Made by a program: the position numbers and the translations under genes
Part shown: positions 51,800 through 61,642 of the stretch, one piece after another
Position numbering within the stretch: the first letter of the stretch is position 1
Layout of the letters: the number at the start of each line of letters is the position of its first letter
Assembly (NCBI RefSeq): GCF_001499965.1
Contig: NZ_LQIT01000004.1
Location: forward strand, 1-64,000
From: Mycobacterium sp. GA-2829
GTDB lineage: Bacteria; Actinomycetota; Actinomycetes; Mycobacteriales; Mycobacteriaceae
Direction: 5' to 3'
DNA length: 64,000 nucleotides
The notes under the pieces: model-generated
Databases searched by the model: none
Told to the model about the DNA's origin: nothing
Seen by the model: the letters and a program-made list of their open reading frames with translations, nothing else

Positions 51800-54700
51800 A
51801 TGCCATTCCATCTGCACCGGGCGGAGCGCACCGACCTCCTGGCCGACGGACTCGGTGCCCTGCTGTCCACCCCGCCCGCCGACCCGTTCGCCGAGGAACT
51901 GGTCATCGTGCCGGCCAAGGGCGTCGAGCGGTGGCTGAGTCAGCGGCTGTCCCACGTCCTCGGGCGGGGTTCGGGTGACGACGGGGTCTGCGCGGGCATC
52001 ACGTTTCGCAACCCGCGCTCCTTGATCGCCGACTTGACCGGCACCCAGGACGACGACCCCTGGTCCCCCGACGCGCTGGTGTGGCCGCTGCTCGAGGTCA
52101 TCGACACCAGCCTCGACGAACCGTGGTGCACCACTCTGGCCACCCATCTCGGGCAGTTCGAGCGCGGCGAGGAGAAGGAGCTGCGGCAGGGCCGCCGGTA
52201 TGCGGTCGCGCGCCGGCTGGCCGGACTGTTCGCCTCCTACGCCCGCCAGCGTCCCCAGCTGCTCGTCGACTGGCTCGACGGCGGCACCACCGGGCTCGAC
52301 GAGGACCTGCACTGGCAGCCGCATCTGTGGCGCGCGCTCGTGGACAAGGTGCCTGCCGACCCGCCGCACATCCGGCACGCGAAAACCGTTGCGCGGTTGC
52401 GCGAATCGCGTACCGACTTGCCCGACCGGCTTTCGCTGTTCGGGCACACCCGGCTGCCCGCCACCGAGGTCGAACTGATCGAAGCGCTTGCCACCCATCA
52501 CGACCTGCACCTGTGGCTGCCGCACCCCAGCGACGACCTGTGGTCCTCGCTGACCGCCCACCGCGGCCCGGTCCGCCGCCGCGACGACCACACCCATCGC
52601 GAGGTCGGCCACCCGCTGCTCGCCACCCTCGGCCGCGATCTGCGCGAACTGCAGCGCAGCCTGCCCGCCGACGCGGCCACCGACGAATATCTCGGCCACG
52701 CTCACCATCCCGGCACCCTGCTCGGCTGGCTGCAGTCCGACATCGCCGCCAACGCGGTCCGCCCGGAGGGCCGGCATCTCGACGCCGCCGACCGCTCCGT
52801 GCAGGTGCACAGCTGCCACGGCGCCGCCCGCCAGATCGACGTGCTGCGGGAGGTGCTGCTCGGTCTGCTCGTCGACGACCCGACGCTCGAACCGCGCGAC
52901 ATCCTCGTCATGTGCCCGGACATCGAGCACTACGCGCCGTTGATCGTCGCCGGGTTCGGCCTCGGCGACGTGATCTACGGGGCGCATCCGGCGCACCGGC
53001 TGCGGGTCAAACTCGCCGACCGGGCACTCACGCAGACCAACCCGTTGCTCGGTGTCGCGGGCCAACTCCTGGCGCTGGCGGGCGGCCGGGCGACGGCGAC
53101 CGAGGTGCTCAACCTCGCCGAGACGCCCGCGATCCGCGCGCGGTTCGGGTTCAGCGACGACGACCTCGACACCATCGGCGACTGGGTCCGCGAGGCCAAC
53201 ATCCGCTGGGGTTTCGACCGCGAACACCGCCACCCCTACGGCGTCGACTTCGTGCAGAACACCTGGCGGTTCGGCCTGGACCGGGTGCTCGCCGGCGTCG
53301 CACTGTCCGATGACTCGCACACATGGCTCGACACCACGCTGCCCCTCGACGACGTTGGCAGCGACCGCGTCGAGCTGGCGGGCCGGCTCGCCGACTACGT
53401 CGACCGCCTGCACACCACCGTCGAAAGCCTCAGCACCACCCGGCCTCTCGAGGAGTGGCTGGCCGCGCTGCGCACCGGCATCGATCAGCTGACCGCCGTC
53501 CCCGACGACGACACCTGGCAGACCAGCCAGCTGGAACGCGAGTTCGCCGACGTCCTCACCCAGGCCGGTCCGCGCAAGGACACGCTGCTGCGGCTGCCCG
53601 ACGTGAAGGCGCTATTGGACCGCCACTTGGCCGGGCGGCCCACCCGCGCGAACTTCCGCACCGGCACGCTCACGGTGTGCACCATGGTGCCGATGCGCTC
53701 GGTGCCGCACCGGGTGGTGTGCCTCGTGGGTCTCGACGACGGGCTCTTCCCGCGCCTCGGCGTGGTCGACGGCGACGACGCGCTGGCCCGCGACCCAGTG
53801 ACCGGGGAACGCGACATCCGTTCGGAGGACCGGCAACTGCTGCTCGACGCGATCGGCGCGGCGACCGAGAAACTCGTCATCACCTACACCGGCGCCAACG
53901 AGTACTCCGGACAGCGCAAACCGCCCGCCGTGCCGTTGGTCGAACTGCTCGACTCCCTCGACATCACCACGGAGGACCCGGTGCGCGGGCGTGTGCTCGT
54001 CGAGCATCCGTTGCAGCCCTTCGACGTTCGCAACGTCACCCCGGGCGCGCTCGGCATCCCCGACACCCCGTTCACGTTCGACTCGACCGCGCTGACCGCC
54101 GCCACCGTCTCGACCGGCGACCGCGAAGAGCGGCCGGGTCTGCTCACCCATCCGCTGCCCCCGCCCCCGCAGGACGACGTCGCGCTCGACGATTTGATCG
54201 CGTTCTTCAAGGATCCGGTCAAGGGCTTCTTCCGGGCGCTGGACTACACGCTGCCCTGGGACGTCGACGCCGTCGAGGACGCGATGCCCGTGGAGATCGA
54301 CGCGCTCGCCGAATGGCAGGTCGGCGAACGCATGCTCGACGACATGCTGCGCGGGCTGAATCCCGAACAGGCGCAACAGGCGGAGTGGCGGCGCGGGTCG
54401 CTGCCGCCGGGTCGGCTCGGCTGGCGCAAGGCCCAGGAGCTGCGTGATCAGGCCGCCGCCCTGGCCACCGCGGCCCACCGGCACCGCGGCCGGCCGATGC
54501 ACGCCTACGACGTCGACATCCCGCTCGGCGCCGGCCGCCGTCTCACCGGCACCGTCCCCCGCGTGTACGGCGACCGGACCGTCACCGTCACCTACTCCAA
54601 ACTCGACGGCCGCCACCTGCTGCCGTCGTGGATCCAGCTGGCGGCGTTGACCGCCGGCCGTCCGGGCACCGACTGGGCGGCGGTGTGCATCGGCCGCGCG

Positions 54701-55048
54701 AAACGGGGCACCACGCCGCGCGAGCGGCTGCTCGGCGCCCCCGACGACGCCACCGGTGTACTGCGTGACCTGGTCCGCATGTACGACGCCGGGCGACAGC
54801 AGCCGATCCCGCTGCCGCCGAAGACGTCGTACGCGTGGGCCGAGGCGCGCCACCACCGCGGAGAACCGTTGCGCGAGGCCGGGTTCCGCTGGAAGTCGGG
54901 CCGCTACCCGGGTGAGGACGCCGAACCGGCCAACGTGCGGGTCTGGGGGCCGTTCGCATCGCTGGGCGCGCTGGTGGCGGCGGGTCTCGACGACTACGCC
55001 CAGCGCCTGTGGCTACCCATGCTCGCCGCCGAGAGGGATCCGGACTAG
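51800..55048 (+). CDS. recC: Exodeoxyribonuclease V gamma chain RecC
   Basis: 1082 residues from the ATG at 51800. FHLHRAERTDLLADGLGALL, then IVPAKGVERWLSQRLSHVLG, CHGAARQIDVLREVLLGLLV and CLVGLDDGLFPR are RecC hallmarks. RecC holds RecB and RecD and recognises Chi in enteric homologues. The last bases overlap the GTG of recB. The same order occurs at Rv0631c-Rv0630c. Confidence 0.96.
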   Translation: MPFHLHRAERTDLLADGLGALLSTPPADPFAEELVIVPAKGVERWLSQRLSHVLGRGSGDDGVCAGITFRNPRSLIADLTGTQDDDPWSPDALVWPLLEVIDTSLDEPWCTTLATHLGQFERGEEKELRQGRRYAVARRLAGLFASYARQRPQLLVDWLDGGTTGLDEDLHWQPHLWRALVDKVPADPPHIRHAKTVARLRESRTDLPDRLSLFGHTRLPATEVELIEALATHHDLHLWLPHPSDDLWSSLTAHRGPVRRRDDHTHREVGHPLLATLGRDLRELQRSLPADAATDEYLGHAHHPGTLLGWLQSDIAANAVRPEGRHLDAADRSVQVHSCHGAARQIDVLREVLLGLLVDDPTLEPRDILVMCPDIEHYAPLIVAGFGLGDVIYGAHPAHRLRVKLADRALTQTNPLLGVAGQLLALAGGRATATEVLNLAETPAIRARFGFSDDDLDTIGDWVREANIRWGFDREHRHPYGVDFVQNTWRFGLDRVLAGVALSDDSHTWLDTTLPLDDVGSDRVELAGRLADYVDRLHTTVESLSTTRPLEEWLAALRTGIDQLTAVPDDDTWQTSQLEREFADVLTQAGPRKDTLLRLPDVKALLDRHLAGRPTRANFRTGTLTVCTMVPMRSVPHRVVCLVGLDDGLFPRLGVVDGDDALARDPVTGERDIRSEDRQLLLDAIGAATEKLVITYTGANEYSGQRKPPAVPLVELLDSLDITTEDPVRGRVLVEHPLQPFDVRNVTPGALGIPDTPFTFDSTALTAATVSTGDREERPGLLTHPLPPPPQDDVALDDLIAFFKDPVKGFFRALDYTLPWDVDAVEDAMPVEIDALAEWQVGERMLDDMLRGLNPEQAQQAEWRRGSLPPGRLGWRKAQELRDQAAALATAAHRHRGRPMHAYDVDIPLGAGRRLTGTVPRVYGDRTVTVTYSKLDGRHLLPSWIQLAALTAGRPGTDWAAVCIGRAKRGTTPRERLLGAPDDATGVLRDLVRMYDAGRQQPIPLPPKTSYAWAEARHHRGEPLREAGFRWKSGRYPGEDAEPANVRVWGPFASLGALVAAGLDDYAQRLWLPMLAAERDPD

Positions 55049-58000
55049 TGGACAGTTTCGACCTGCTCGGTCCGCTGCCCGCCGAGCGCACCACCACGGT
55101 GCTCGAGGCCAGCGCGGGCACCGGCAAGACGTTCGCGCTCGCGGGGTTGGTGACCCGCTACGTCGCCGAGGGTGTCGCGACGCTCGACCAGATGCTGCTG
55201 GTGACGTTCGGCCGCGCGGCCAGCCAGGAACTGCGCGAACGCGTCCGCGGCCAGATGCTCGACGCACTGGTCGCGTTCGACGATCCGGCGGCCGCGGGCG
55301 AGAACCAGCTCGTCGCATACCTCGTCGACGCCCCCGACGAGGAACGGGCCCTGCGCAAGCAGCGGCTCAAGGACGCGTTGGCCGGTTTCGACGCCGCCAC
55401 GATCGCGACCACACATCAGTTCTGCCAACTCGTCCTCAAATCCCTTGGTGTCGCCGGGGATACAGACAGTGGCGTGCAATTGGTGGAGAGCCTCAACGAC
55501 CTGACCGCCGAGATCGTCGACGATCTGTACCTCGCCCACTTCGGTCAGCAGCGCGACGACCCGGTGCTCACCCGCAGTCAGGCGCTGGACTTGGCGCGCG
55601 AGGTGGTGCACAACGCCGGCACCGAACTGCGGCCGTCGAACCCGCCGCCGGGCAGCGAGGCCGAGGTGAGGGTCACGTTCGCGAAGGCGGTGTGCACCGA
55701 ACTCGAACGGCGCAAACGCCGGCTCGGCATCCTGCACTACGACGACCTGCTGTCGCGACTGGCCAACGCGCTCACCGACGAGGGGTCCCCGGCGCGGGCG
55801 CGCATGCACCGCCGGTGGTCGATCGTGATGGTCGACGAGTTCCAGGACACCGATCCGGTGCAGTGGCAGGTGCTCGACCGCGCGTTCACCGGCCGCTCGA
55901 CGCTGATCCTCATCGGCGACCCCAAACAGGCGATCTACGCGTTCCGCGGCGGCGACATCGTCACCTACCTGCACGCGGCGAGCACCGCGGGCCACCGGCA
56001 GACGCTGGGCACCAACTGGCGCAGCGACGGCGAACTCGTCGACCGGTTGCAGGTGGTGCTGCGCGACGCCGAACTCGGCGACGAGCAGATCGTGGTGCGA
56101 CCGGTCGAGGCGCACCACAAGGGCCACCGCCTCGAGGGCGCCCCGCGCAACGATCCGTTCCGGCTGCGGATCGTCTCGCGCGACCTGTTCGGCACCCGCG
56201 GTGACAAGACCATCCAGATGGACCCGCTGCGCGAGCACATCAGCCGCGACCTCGCCGCCGACATCGGGCAACTGCTCGCCAGCGGAGCGACGTTCTGCGA
56301 CAAGCCGATTCAGGCCAGGGACATCGCGGTGATCGTCGAGAAACACAAGGACGCCCGCGCCTGCTTCGACGCGCTGTCCGAGGCCGGTATCCCCGCCGTC
56401 TACACCGGCGACTCCGACGTGTTCAACTCCCCCGCGGGCGACGACTGGCTGTGCCTGCTCGAGGCGTTCGACCAACCGCACCGCTCCGGGCTGGTGCGCG
56501 CGGCGGCGACGACGATGTTCTTCGGCCGCACCGCCGAGGAGCTCGCCACCAAGGGCGACGCGTTGACCGACGAGATCGCGGACCGGTTGCGGGAGTGGGC
56601 CGATCACGCCCGCGAGCGCGGCGTCGCGGCGGTGTTCGAGGCGGCGAACCTGACCGGCATGGGCCGTCGGGTGCTGTCCTGGCGCGACGGCGAACGGCAC
56701 ATGACCGACCTCGCGCATCTGGCCCAGGTGCTGCACGACACCGCCCACCGCGAACACTTCGCGCTGCCCGCCCTGCGGGACTGGCTGCGCACCCAGCGCG
56801 AGGAGCGCAGCGGTGCGGTCGAGCGCATGCGCCGCCTCGACAGCGACGCCGCGGCCGTACAGATCATGACGGTGTGGGTGAGCAAGGGTCTGCAGTACCC
56901 GGTGGTGTACCTGCCGTTCGCGTTCAACCGCAACATCCAGACCCGCGACTGCGTGCTGTTCCACGACGGCCGCACCCGCTGTCTGCACATCGGCGGCGAG
57001 GACAGCCCCGACCACCACGAGGTCGAACGGCTGGGCAGGCGTGAGGGCGCCAGCGACGACGTCCGCCTCACCTACGTGGCGCTGACCCGCGCGCAGTCAC
57101 AGGTGGTGGCGTGGTGGGCGCCGTCGTGGGACGAACCCAACGGCGGCCTGTCGCGGCTGCTGCGGGGCCGTCGCCCCGGGGAGGCGCACGTCCCCGACCG
57201 CTGCGAACCGGCCCGCATCGACGACGCCGACGCCCGCACCGCGCTGCGCGCCTGGGAGGACCTCGGCGGTCCGGTGCTCGAGGACTCCGTGATCGCCGCG
57301 CCGTCGACCCCTCGTCCGGAGGCGCCGCCGACGGGTCTGGACGTCCGCCACTTCCACCGGCGCATCGACACCACGTGGCGGCGCACGTCGTATTCGGGGC
57401 TGCTGCGCGCCGCCGAGGACGCGGGGGTGACCAGCGAACCCGAGGTGATCGAACTCGACGACGAGGTCGCCGATGTGCCGGTGACGCAGACCTCCACCGT
57501 CGGCGCCGACGTGCCGTCTCCGATGGCGGAGCTGCCGACCGGCGCGAAGTTCGGATCGCTGGTGCACGCGGTGCTCGAACACGCCGACCCACTGGCCGCC
57601 GATCTGAAAGCCGAGCTGGAGAAGCGGATTCGCGAGCACATGGTGTGGTGGCCGGTGGACGTCGCCCCCGACGCACTGGCCGAGGCGCTGCTGCCGATGC
57701 ACGACACTCCGCTCGGCCCGCTGACCCCCGGGGTCACGCTGCGCCGGATCGGGCTGCCCGACCGGCTGCGGGAGCTGGACTTCGAATTCCCGTTGGCCGG
57801 CGGCGATGTGCGCGGCGACGCCCCGCAGATCACGCTCGCCGATGTGGGCCGGCTGCTCGCCACGCATCTGCCCGCCGACGACGTGCTGGCCTCCTACGTC
57901 GACCGGCTCACCGACCGGGCGCTGGGCGGGCAATCGCTGCGGGGGTATCTGTCGGGATCGATCGACGCGGTGCTGCGGGTCGACGGTCGCTACGTGGTGG

Positions 58001-58365
58001 TGGACTACAAGACGAACTGGCTCGGCGAACCCGACAAACCGCTCACCGCAGCCGATTACACGCGCTCCCGGATGGCCGAGGCGATGCTGCACTCGGACTA
58101 TCCGCTGCAGGCCCTGCTGTATTGCGTTGTGCTACACCGCTTTTTGCGGTGGCGCCAACCCGGATACACACCGGAGGAGCATCTCGGCGGGGTGCAGTAC
58201 CTGTTCCTGCGCGGGATGTGCGGGGCGCAGACCCCCGTCGTCGACGGACACCCGGCCGGCGTGTTCAGTTGGCGCCCACCCGCGGATCTGATCGTCGCGC
58301 TGTCGGATCTACTCGACGGGGTTGCAGTGACGGGGGGCCAACCGAGTAGTGTTGGACGAGGTTGA
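55048..58365 (+). CDS. recB: Exodeoxyribonuclease V beta chain RecB
   Basis: 1105 residues from the GTG at 55048. Superfamily 1A helicase: Walker A EASAGTGKTFALAGL, Walker B VMVDEFQDTDPVQW, LTYVALTRAQSQV, and the C-terminal nuclease site VVVDYKTNWLG (D-x-K). It unwinds 3'-5' and cuts DNA in the RecBCD complex. It overlaps the open frame upstream of the STAS gene. In M. tuberculosis recB is directly followed by recD; here two genes stand between. Confidence 0.97.
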   Translation: MDSFDLLGPLPAERTTTVLEASAGTGKTFALAGLVTRYVAEGVATLDQMLLVTFGRAASQELRERVRGQMLDALVAFDDPAAAGENQLVAYLVDAPDEERALRKQRLKDALAGFDAATIATTHQFCQLVLKSLGVAGDTDSGVQLVESLNDLTAEIVDDLYLAHFGQQRDDPVLTRSQALDLAREVVHNAGTELRPSNPPPGSEAEVRVTFAKAVCTELERRKRRLGILHYDDLLSRLANALTDEGSPARARMHRRWSIVMVDEFQDTDPVQWQVLDRAFTGRSTLILIGDPKQAIYAFRGGDIVTYLHAASTAGHRQTLGTNWRSDGELVDRLQVVLRDAELGDEQIVVRPVEAHHKGHRLEGAPRNDPFRLRIVSRDLFGTRGDKTIQMDPLREHISRDLAADIGQLLASGATFCDKPIQARDIAVIVEKHKDARACFDALSEAGIPAVYTGDSDVFNSPAGDDWLCLLEAFDQPHRSGLVRAAATTMFFGRTAEELATKGDALTDEIADRLREWADHARERGVAAVFEAANLTGMGRRVLSWRDGERHMTDLAHLAQVLHDTAHREHFALPALRDWLRTQREERSGAVERMRRLDSDAAAVQIMTVWVSKGLQYPVVYLPFAFNRNIQTRDCVLFHDGRTRCLHIGGEDSPDHHEVERLGRREGASDDVRLTYVALTRAQSQVVAWWAPSWDEPNGGLSRLLRGRRPGEAHVPDRCEPARIDDADARTALRAWEDLGGPVLEDSVIAAPSTPRPEAPPTGLDVRHFHRRIDTTWRRTSYSGLLRAAEDAGVTSEPEVIELDDEVADVPVTQTSTVGADVPSPMAELPTGAKFGSLVHAVLEHADPLAADLKAELEKRIREHMVWWPVDVAPDALAEALLPMHDTPLGPLTPGVTLRRIGLPDRLRELDFEFPLAGGDVRGDAPQITLADVGRLLATHLPADDVLASYVDRLTDRALGGQSLRGYLSGSIDAVLRVDGRYVVVDYKTNWLGEPDKPLTAADYTRSRMAEAMLHSDYPLQALLYCVVLHRFLRWRQPGYTPEEHLGGVQYLFLRGMCGAQTPVVDGHPAGVFSWRPPADLIVALSDLLDGVAVTGGQPSSVGRG

Positions 58366-58475
58366 TCAACCAGCCGCGGCATGTCGCAGCGATCGGGCAG
58401 TGGAACTCGGACCTGCAGACGCCGCCCCCCATTTCCTTTCGCGCTGTACACGCGCAGTTTCGGAGCTTGATCTCA

Positions 58476-58796
58476 ATGCCTTCTATCGATCATCTGCAGT
58501 TCTCCACCGAGTGGACCGGCCCGTACGAGGTCCGCATCACCGTCGCCGGGTCCGTCGACGCCGCGAACGCCGTTGAGCTGGAGGAATACGTGCTGCGCCG
58601 CGGTGCGAACTCCCGACAGCTGACCCTCGACATGACCGGTGTGGACTTCCTGTCGACCGCGGGGTTCTCCGTGCTGTGCACGATCAGCGAGCGGTGCATC
58701 CGCGCCAACGTCGACTGGGCGCTGGTCAGCAGCCCCACCGTGCGCCGTGTCCTCGACATCTGCGATCCGCACCTCACGTTGCCCCAGGCTGCCTGA
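58476..58796 (+). CDS. STAS-domain protein (anti-sigma factor antagonist-like)
   Basis: 106 residues from the ATG at 58476 with GGAG ten bases upstream. YEVRITVAGSVDAANAVELE is the N-terminal strand-turn, LTLDMTGVDFLSTAGFSVLC holds the phosphorylatable Ser/Thr loop (FLSTAG) and SSPTVRRVLDICDPHLTL is the C-terminal helix. It would be phosphorylated by an RsbW-type kinase to switch a sigma factor such as SigF. No partner kinase is in the window. It lies between recB and the NYN gene. Confidence 0.88.
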   Translation: MPSIDHLQFSTEWTGPYEVRITVAGSVDAANAVELEEYVLRRGANSRQLTLDMTGVDFLSTAGFSVLCTISERCIRANVDWALVSSPTVRRVLDICDPHLTLPQAA

Positions 58797-58827
58797 TTCC
58801 GGCCGGCCGATGGGCCACACTGGACTC

Positions 58828-59745
58828 GTGACGGATCCGGGAGCCACACGCGTCGCGGTCTACCTCGACTTCGACAACATCGTCATCTCCAGGTACGACC
58901 AGGTCAACGGGCGTAGCTCGTATCAGCGCGACAAGACCAAAGACGCCGACGAGTTCGCCGAGAAACTGCAGCGCGCCACCGTCGACATCGGCGCGGTGAT
59001 CGACTTCGCGTCGTCGTTCGGCACGCTGGTGCTCACCCGCGCGTACGCGGACTGGTCGTCGGACGTCAACGCCAACTACCGCGGACAACTCGTGGCCCGC
59101 GCCGTCGACCTGGTGCAGCTGTTCCCCGCGGCCGCCTACGGCAAGAACGGCGCCGACATCCGCCTGGCCGTCGACGCGGTCGAGGACATGTTCCGGCTGC
59201 CCGACCTCACCCACGTGGTGATCGTCGGCGGCGACTCGGACTACATCGCGTTGGCGCAGCGCTGCAAACGGCTCGGCCGCTACGTGGTGGGCATCGGGGT
59301 GGCCGGCTCGTCGAGCCGGTCCCTGGCCGCCGCGTGCGACGAGTTCGTCACCTATGACGCGCTGCCCGGCGTCCCGGTGCCCCCGCCCGCCGTGGCGGCC
59401 GAGGCCGAGAAGGCCGAACCCGCCAAGCGCACCCGCCGCCGCAAGCCCGAGAAGGCCGAGGAACCCGAACCCGAGCCGGACACCGAGCCGGAGATCGATC
59501 CCGCGGATTCCGCGACCGCGCTGCTGTTGCGTGCGCTGCGGATCGGCCTGGAGAAGGACGACGCCGACTGGCTGCACAACTCGGCGGTCAAGGCACAGAT
59601 GAAGCGGATGGATCCGTCCTTCAACGAGAAGTCGCTGGGCTACCGGTCGTTCAGCGATTTCCTGCGCTCGCATGCCGATCTGGTCGACCTCGACGAGAGC
59701 TCGACCACCCGGATGGTGCGATTGCGGACCCCCGGCGACTCATGA
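58828..59745 (+). CDS. NYN-domain ribonuclease-like protein with C-terminal LOTUS/OST-HTH domain
   Basis: 305 residues from the GTG at 58828. The NYN (PIN-like) domain, residues 10-175, shows acidic metal-site residues in VAVYLDFDNIVISRYDQ, KNGADIRLAVDAVEDMF and HVVIVGGDSDYIALAQRCKR. A charged Lys/Glu/Pro linker follows (KRTRRRKPEKAEEPEP), then a LOTUS domain (about 225-300) with ALRIGLEKDDADWLHNSAVK and GYRSFSDFLRSHADLVDLDE. It is a predicted RNase with RNA-binding tail. Its stop overlaps the recD ATG (ATGA), so it is coupled to recD. Confidence 0.88.
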   Translation: MTDPGATRVAVYLDFDNIVISRYDQVNGRSSYQRDKTKDADEFAEKLQRATVDIGAVIDFASSFGTLVLTRAYADWSSDVNANYRGQLVARAVDLVQLFPAAAYGKNGADIRLAVDAVEDMFRLPDLTHVVIVGGDSDYIALAQRCKRLGRYVVGIGVAGSSSRSLAAACDEFVTYDALPGVPVPPPAVAAEAEKAEPAKRTRRRKPEKAEEPEPEPDTEPEIDPADSATALLLRALRIGLEKDDADWLHNSAVKAQMKRMDPSFNEKSLGYRSFSDFLRSHADLVDLDESSTTRMVRLRTPGDS

Positions 59746-61412
59746 TCGCGTTCGCCGATGCCGAGGTGTTCGAACCCGCCGATGTGCACGTCGCGCGGCG
59801 GCTCACCGAAATGGTCTCGGAGACCGACGAATCCGTCGCGCTGGCGGTCGCGTTCGCGGTGCGGGCGTTGCGCAACGGATCGGTGTGTGTGGACCTGACG
59901 TCGGTCGCGGCGCAGGTGGGCCGCCCGGAGTTGCCGTGGCCGGAGCCGTCGCAGTGGCTGGCGGCCGTGCGGGCCAGTCCGCTCACCGGCACCCCGTCGG
60001 TGCTGCACCTGCATGACGATCTGCTCTACCTCGACCGCTACTGGCGCGAGGAACAGCAGGTCTGCGACGACGTGCTCACGCTGCTGAAGTCGACGCCACC
60101 GGGTGCGGCCCCCGCTCTCGACCGGCTCTTCCCCGCCGCGGACTTCCCCGAACAGCGCGTCGCCGCGGAAATTGCGCTGTCACAATCGCTTACCGTGCTG
60201 ACCGGCGGTCCGGGCACCGGGAAGACGACGACGGTCGCGCGGCTGCTGGCGTTGCTCGCCGAACAGGCGGCGCTCGAGGGCAAGCCGCCGCTGCGAATCG
60301 CGCTGGCCGCCCCGACCGGTAAGGCCGCCGCACGCCTGCTGGAGGCCGTGCGGTTACAGATCGCGGAGCTCGACGCCGTCGACCGGGACCGGCTGCCCGA
60401 GCTGACGGCGTCGACGTTGCACCGGCTGCTGCAGCGGCGCAGGGACAACGCCTCCCGATTCCGGCACCACCGGGAGAACCGGCTGCCGCACGACGTGATC
60501 GTCGTCGACGAGACGTCGATGGTGTCGCTGACGTTGATGGCCCGGCTGCTGGAGGCGGTGCGGCCGGACAGCCGGTTGCTGCTCGTCGGCGATGCGGATC
60601 AGTTGGCGTCGGTGGAGGCGGGCGCAGTGCTGGCCGACCTGGTCGACGGGCTGGGCGGCCGGCAGGATGTGCGGATCGCGCGGCTGATCACCTCGCACCG
60701 GTTCGGCGCGCCGATCGGGGCGTTGGCGACGGCGATCCGGGACGGCCGGACCGACGACGTGATGGATCTGCTGCGCAGCGGCGGGTCCTCGATCGAGTGG
60801 GTGAACACCGATACGCCGGGTGACCGGCTGCGCGATGTGCTCGTACCGCATGCGTTGCGGCTGCGGGAGGCGGCGATCCTCGGCAACGCGAAGGTGGCGT
60901 TGGAGACGCTGGACGAGCACCGGCTGCTGTGTGCGCACCGGCGCGGCCCGTACGGCGTCGCGTACTGGAACCGGCAGGTGGAGCGGTGGCTGACCGACGC
61001 GACGGGTGAGCCGATCTGGTCGGAGTGGTACGCGGGACGGCCGCTGCTGGTGACGGCCAACGACTACGGGCTGCAGCTCTACAACGGGGACACCGGGGTG
61101 ACGGTCGTGCGCGACCACGGACTGGCGGCGGTGGTCGGCGGGAGCGAGTTCTCGACGAGCCGGCTGGCGGAGGTGCAGACCGTGCACGCGATGACGATCC
61201 ACAAGAGCCAGGGCAGCCAGGCCCAAGAGGTGACCGTGCTGCTGCCGGACGAGGAGTCGCGACTGTTGACGCGCGAGCTGTTCTACACGGCCGTGACGCG
61301 GGCCAAGGCGAAGGTGCGGGTGGTCGGCTCGGAGGCCGCGGTGCGGGCGGCGATCGAGCGGCGCGTGGTGCGGGCCTCCGGCTTGGCGGGACGGCTGCGC
61401 ACCGCGGGCTAG
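59742..61412 (+). CDS. recD: Exodeoxyribonuclease V alpha chain RecD
   Basis: 556 residues. An N-terminal helical part precedes the 5'-3' helicase: LTVLTGGPGTGKTTTVARLL (Walker A), DVIVVDETSMVSLTLMARLL (Walker B), LLLVGDADQLASVEAGAVLA, and TIHKSQGSQAQEVTVLLPDE with FYTAVTRAKAKVRVVGS. It completes RecBCD. Start overlaps the NYN-LOTUS stop. Confidence 0.96.
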   Translation: MIAFADAEVFEPADVHVARRLTEMVSETDESVALAVAFAVRALRNGSVCVDLTSVAAQVGRPELPWPEPSQWLAAVRASPLTGTPSVLHLHDDLLYLDRYWREEQQVCDDVLTLLKSTPPGAAPALDRLFPAADFPEQRVAAEIALSQSLTVLTGGPGTGKTTTVARLLALLAEQAALEGKPPLRIALAAPTGKAAARLLEAVRLQIAELDAVDRDRLPELTASTLHRLLQRRRDNASRFRHHRENRLPHDVIVVDETSMVSLTLMARLLEAVRPDSRLLLVGDADQLASVEAGAVLADLVDGLGGRQDVRIARLITSHRFGAPIGALATAIRDGRTDDVMDLLRSGGSSIEWVNTDTPGDRLRDVLVPHALRLREAAILGNAKVALETLDEHRLLCAHRRGPYGVAYWNRQVERWLTDATGEPIWSEWYAGRPLLVTANDYGLQLYNGDTGVTVVRDHGLAAVVGGSEFSTSRLAEVQTVHAMTIHKSQGSQAQEVTVLLPDEESRLLTRELFYTAVTRAKAKVRVVGSEAAVRAAIERRVVRASGLAGRLRTAG

Positions 61413-61642
61413 CGCGGTCGCCGAGATCAGGCTTGGGTCACGGGATCCGCGGTTTCACGCGAGATAACCCTGATCTCGTCGAGGTAGTAGATGACGTGTG
61501 CGCTCCGACACATTCGGCCACGGCGATTTGGAGAGCAACCCTCCAGTAGGGGTAGAGTTCCCGACGGCATCGATCGCCTCTGGGCCGCAATGCCTTTCGC
61601 GCAGCGTTGCGCCCACCACGCCAGAACGAGGGAGCGGCGGTC

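Noticed and set aside
51785..53413. 542-codon minus frame
   Set aside because: Antisense to recC; no recognisable protein.
61422..61478. Inverted repeat CGAGATCAGG/CCTGATCTCG after recD
   Set aside because: Only 10 base pairs over a 37-base loop; too weak to call a terminator.
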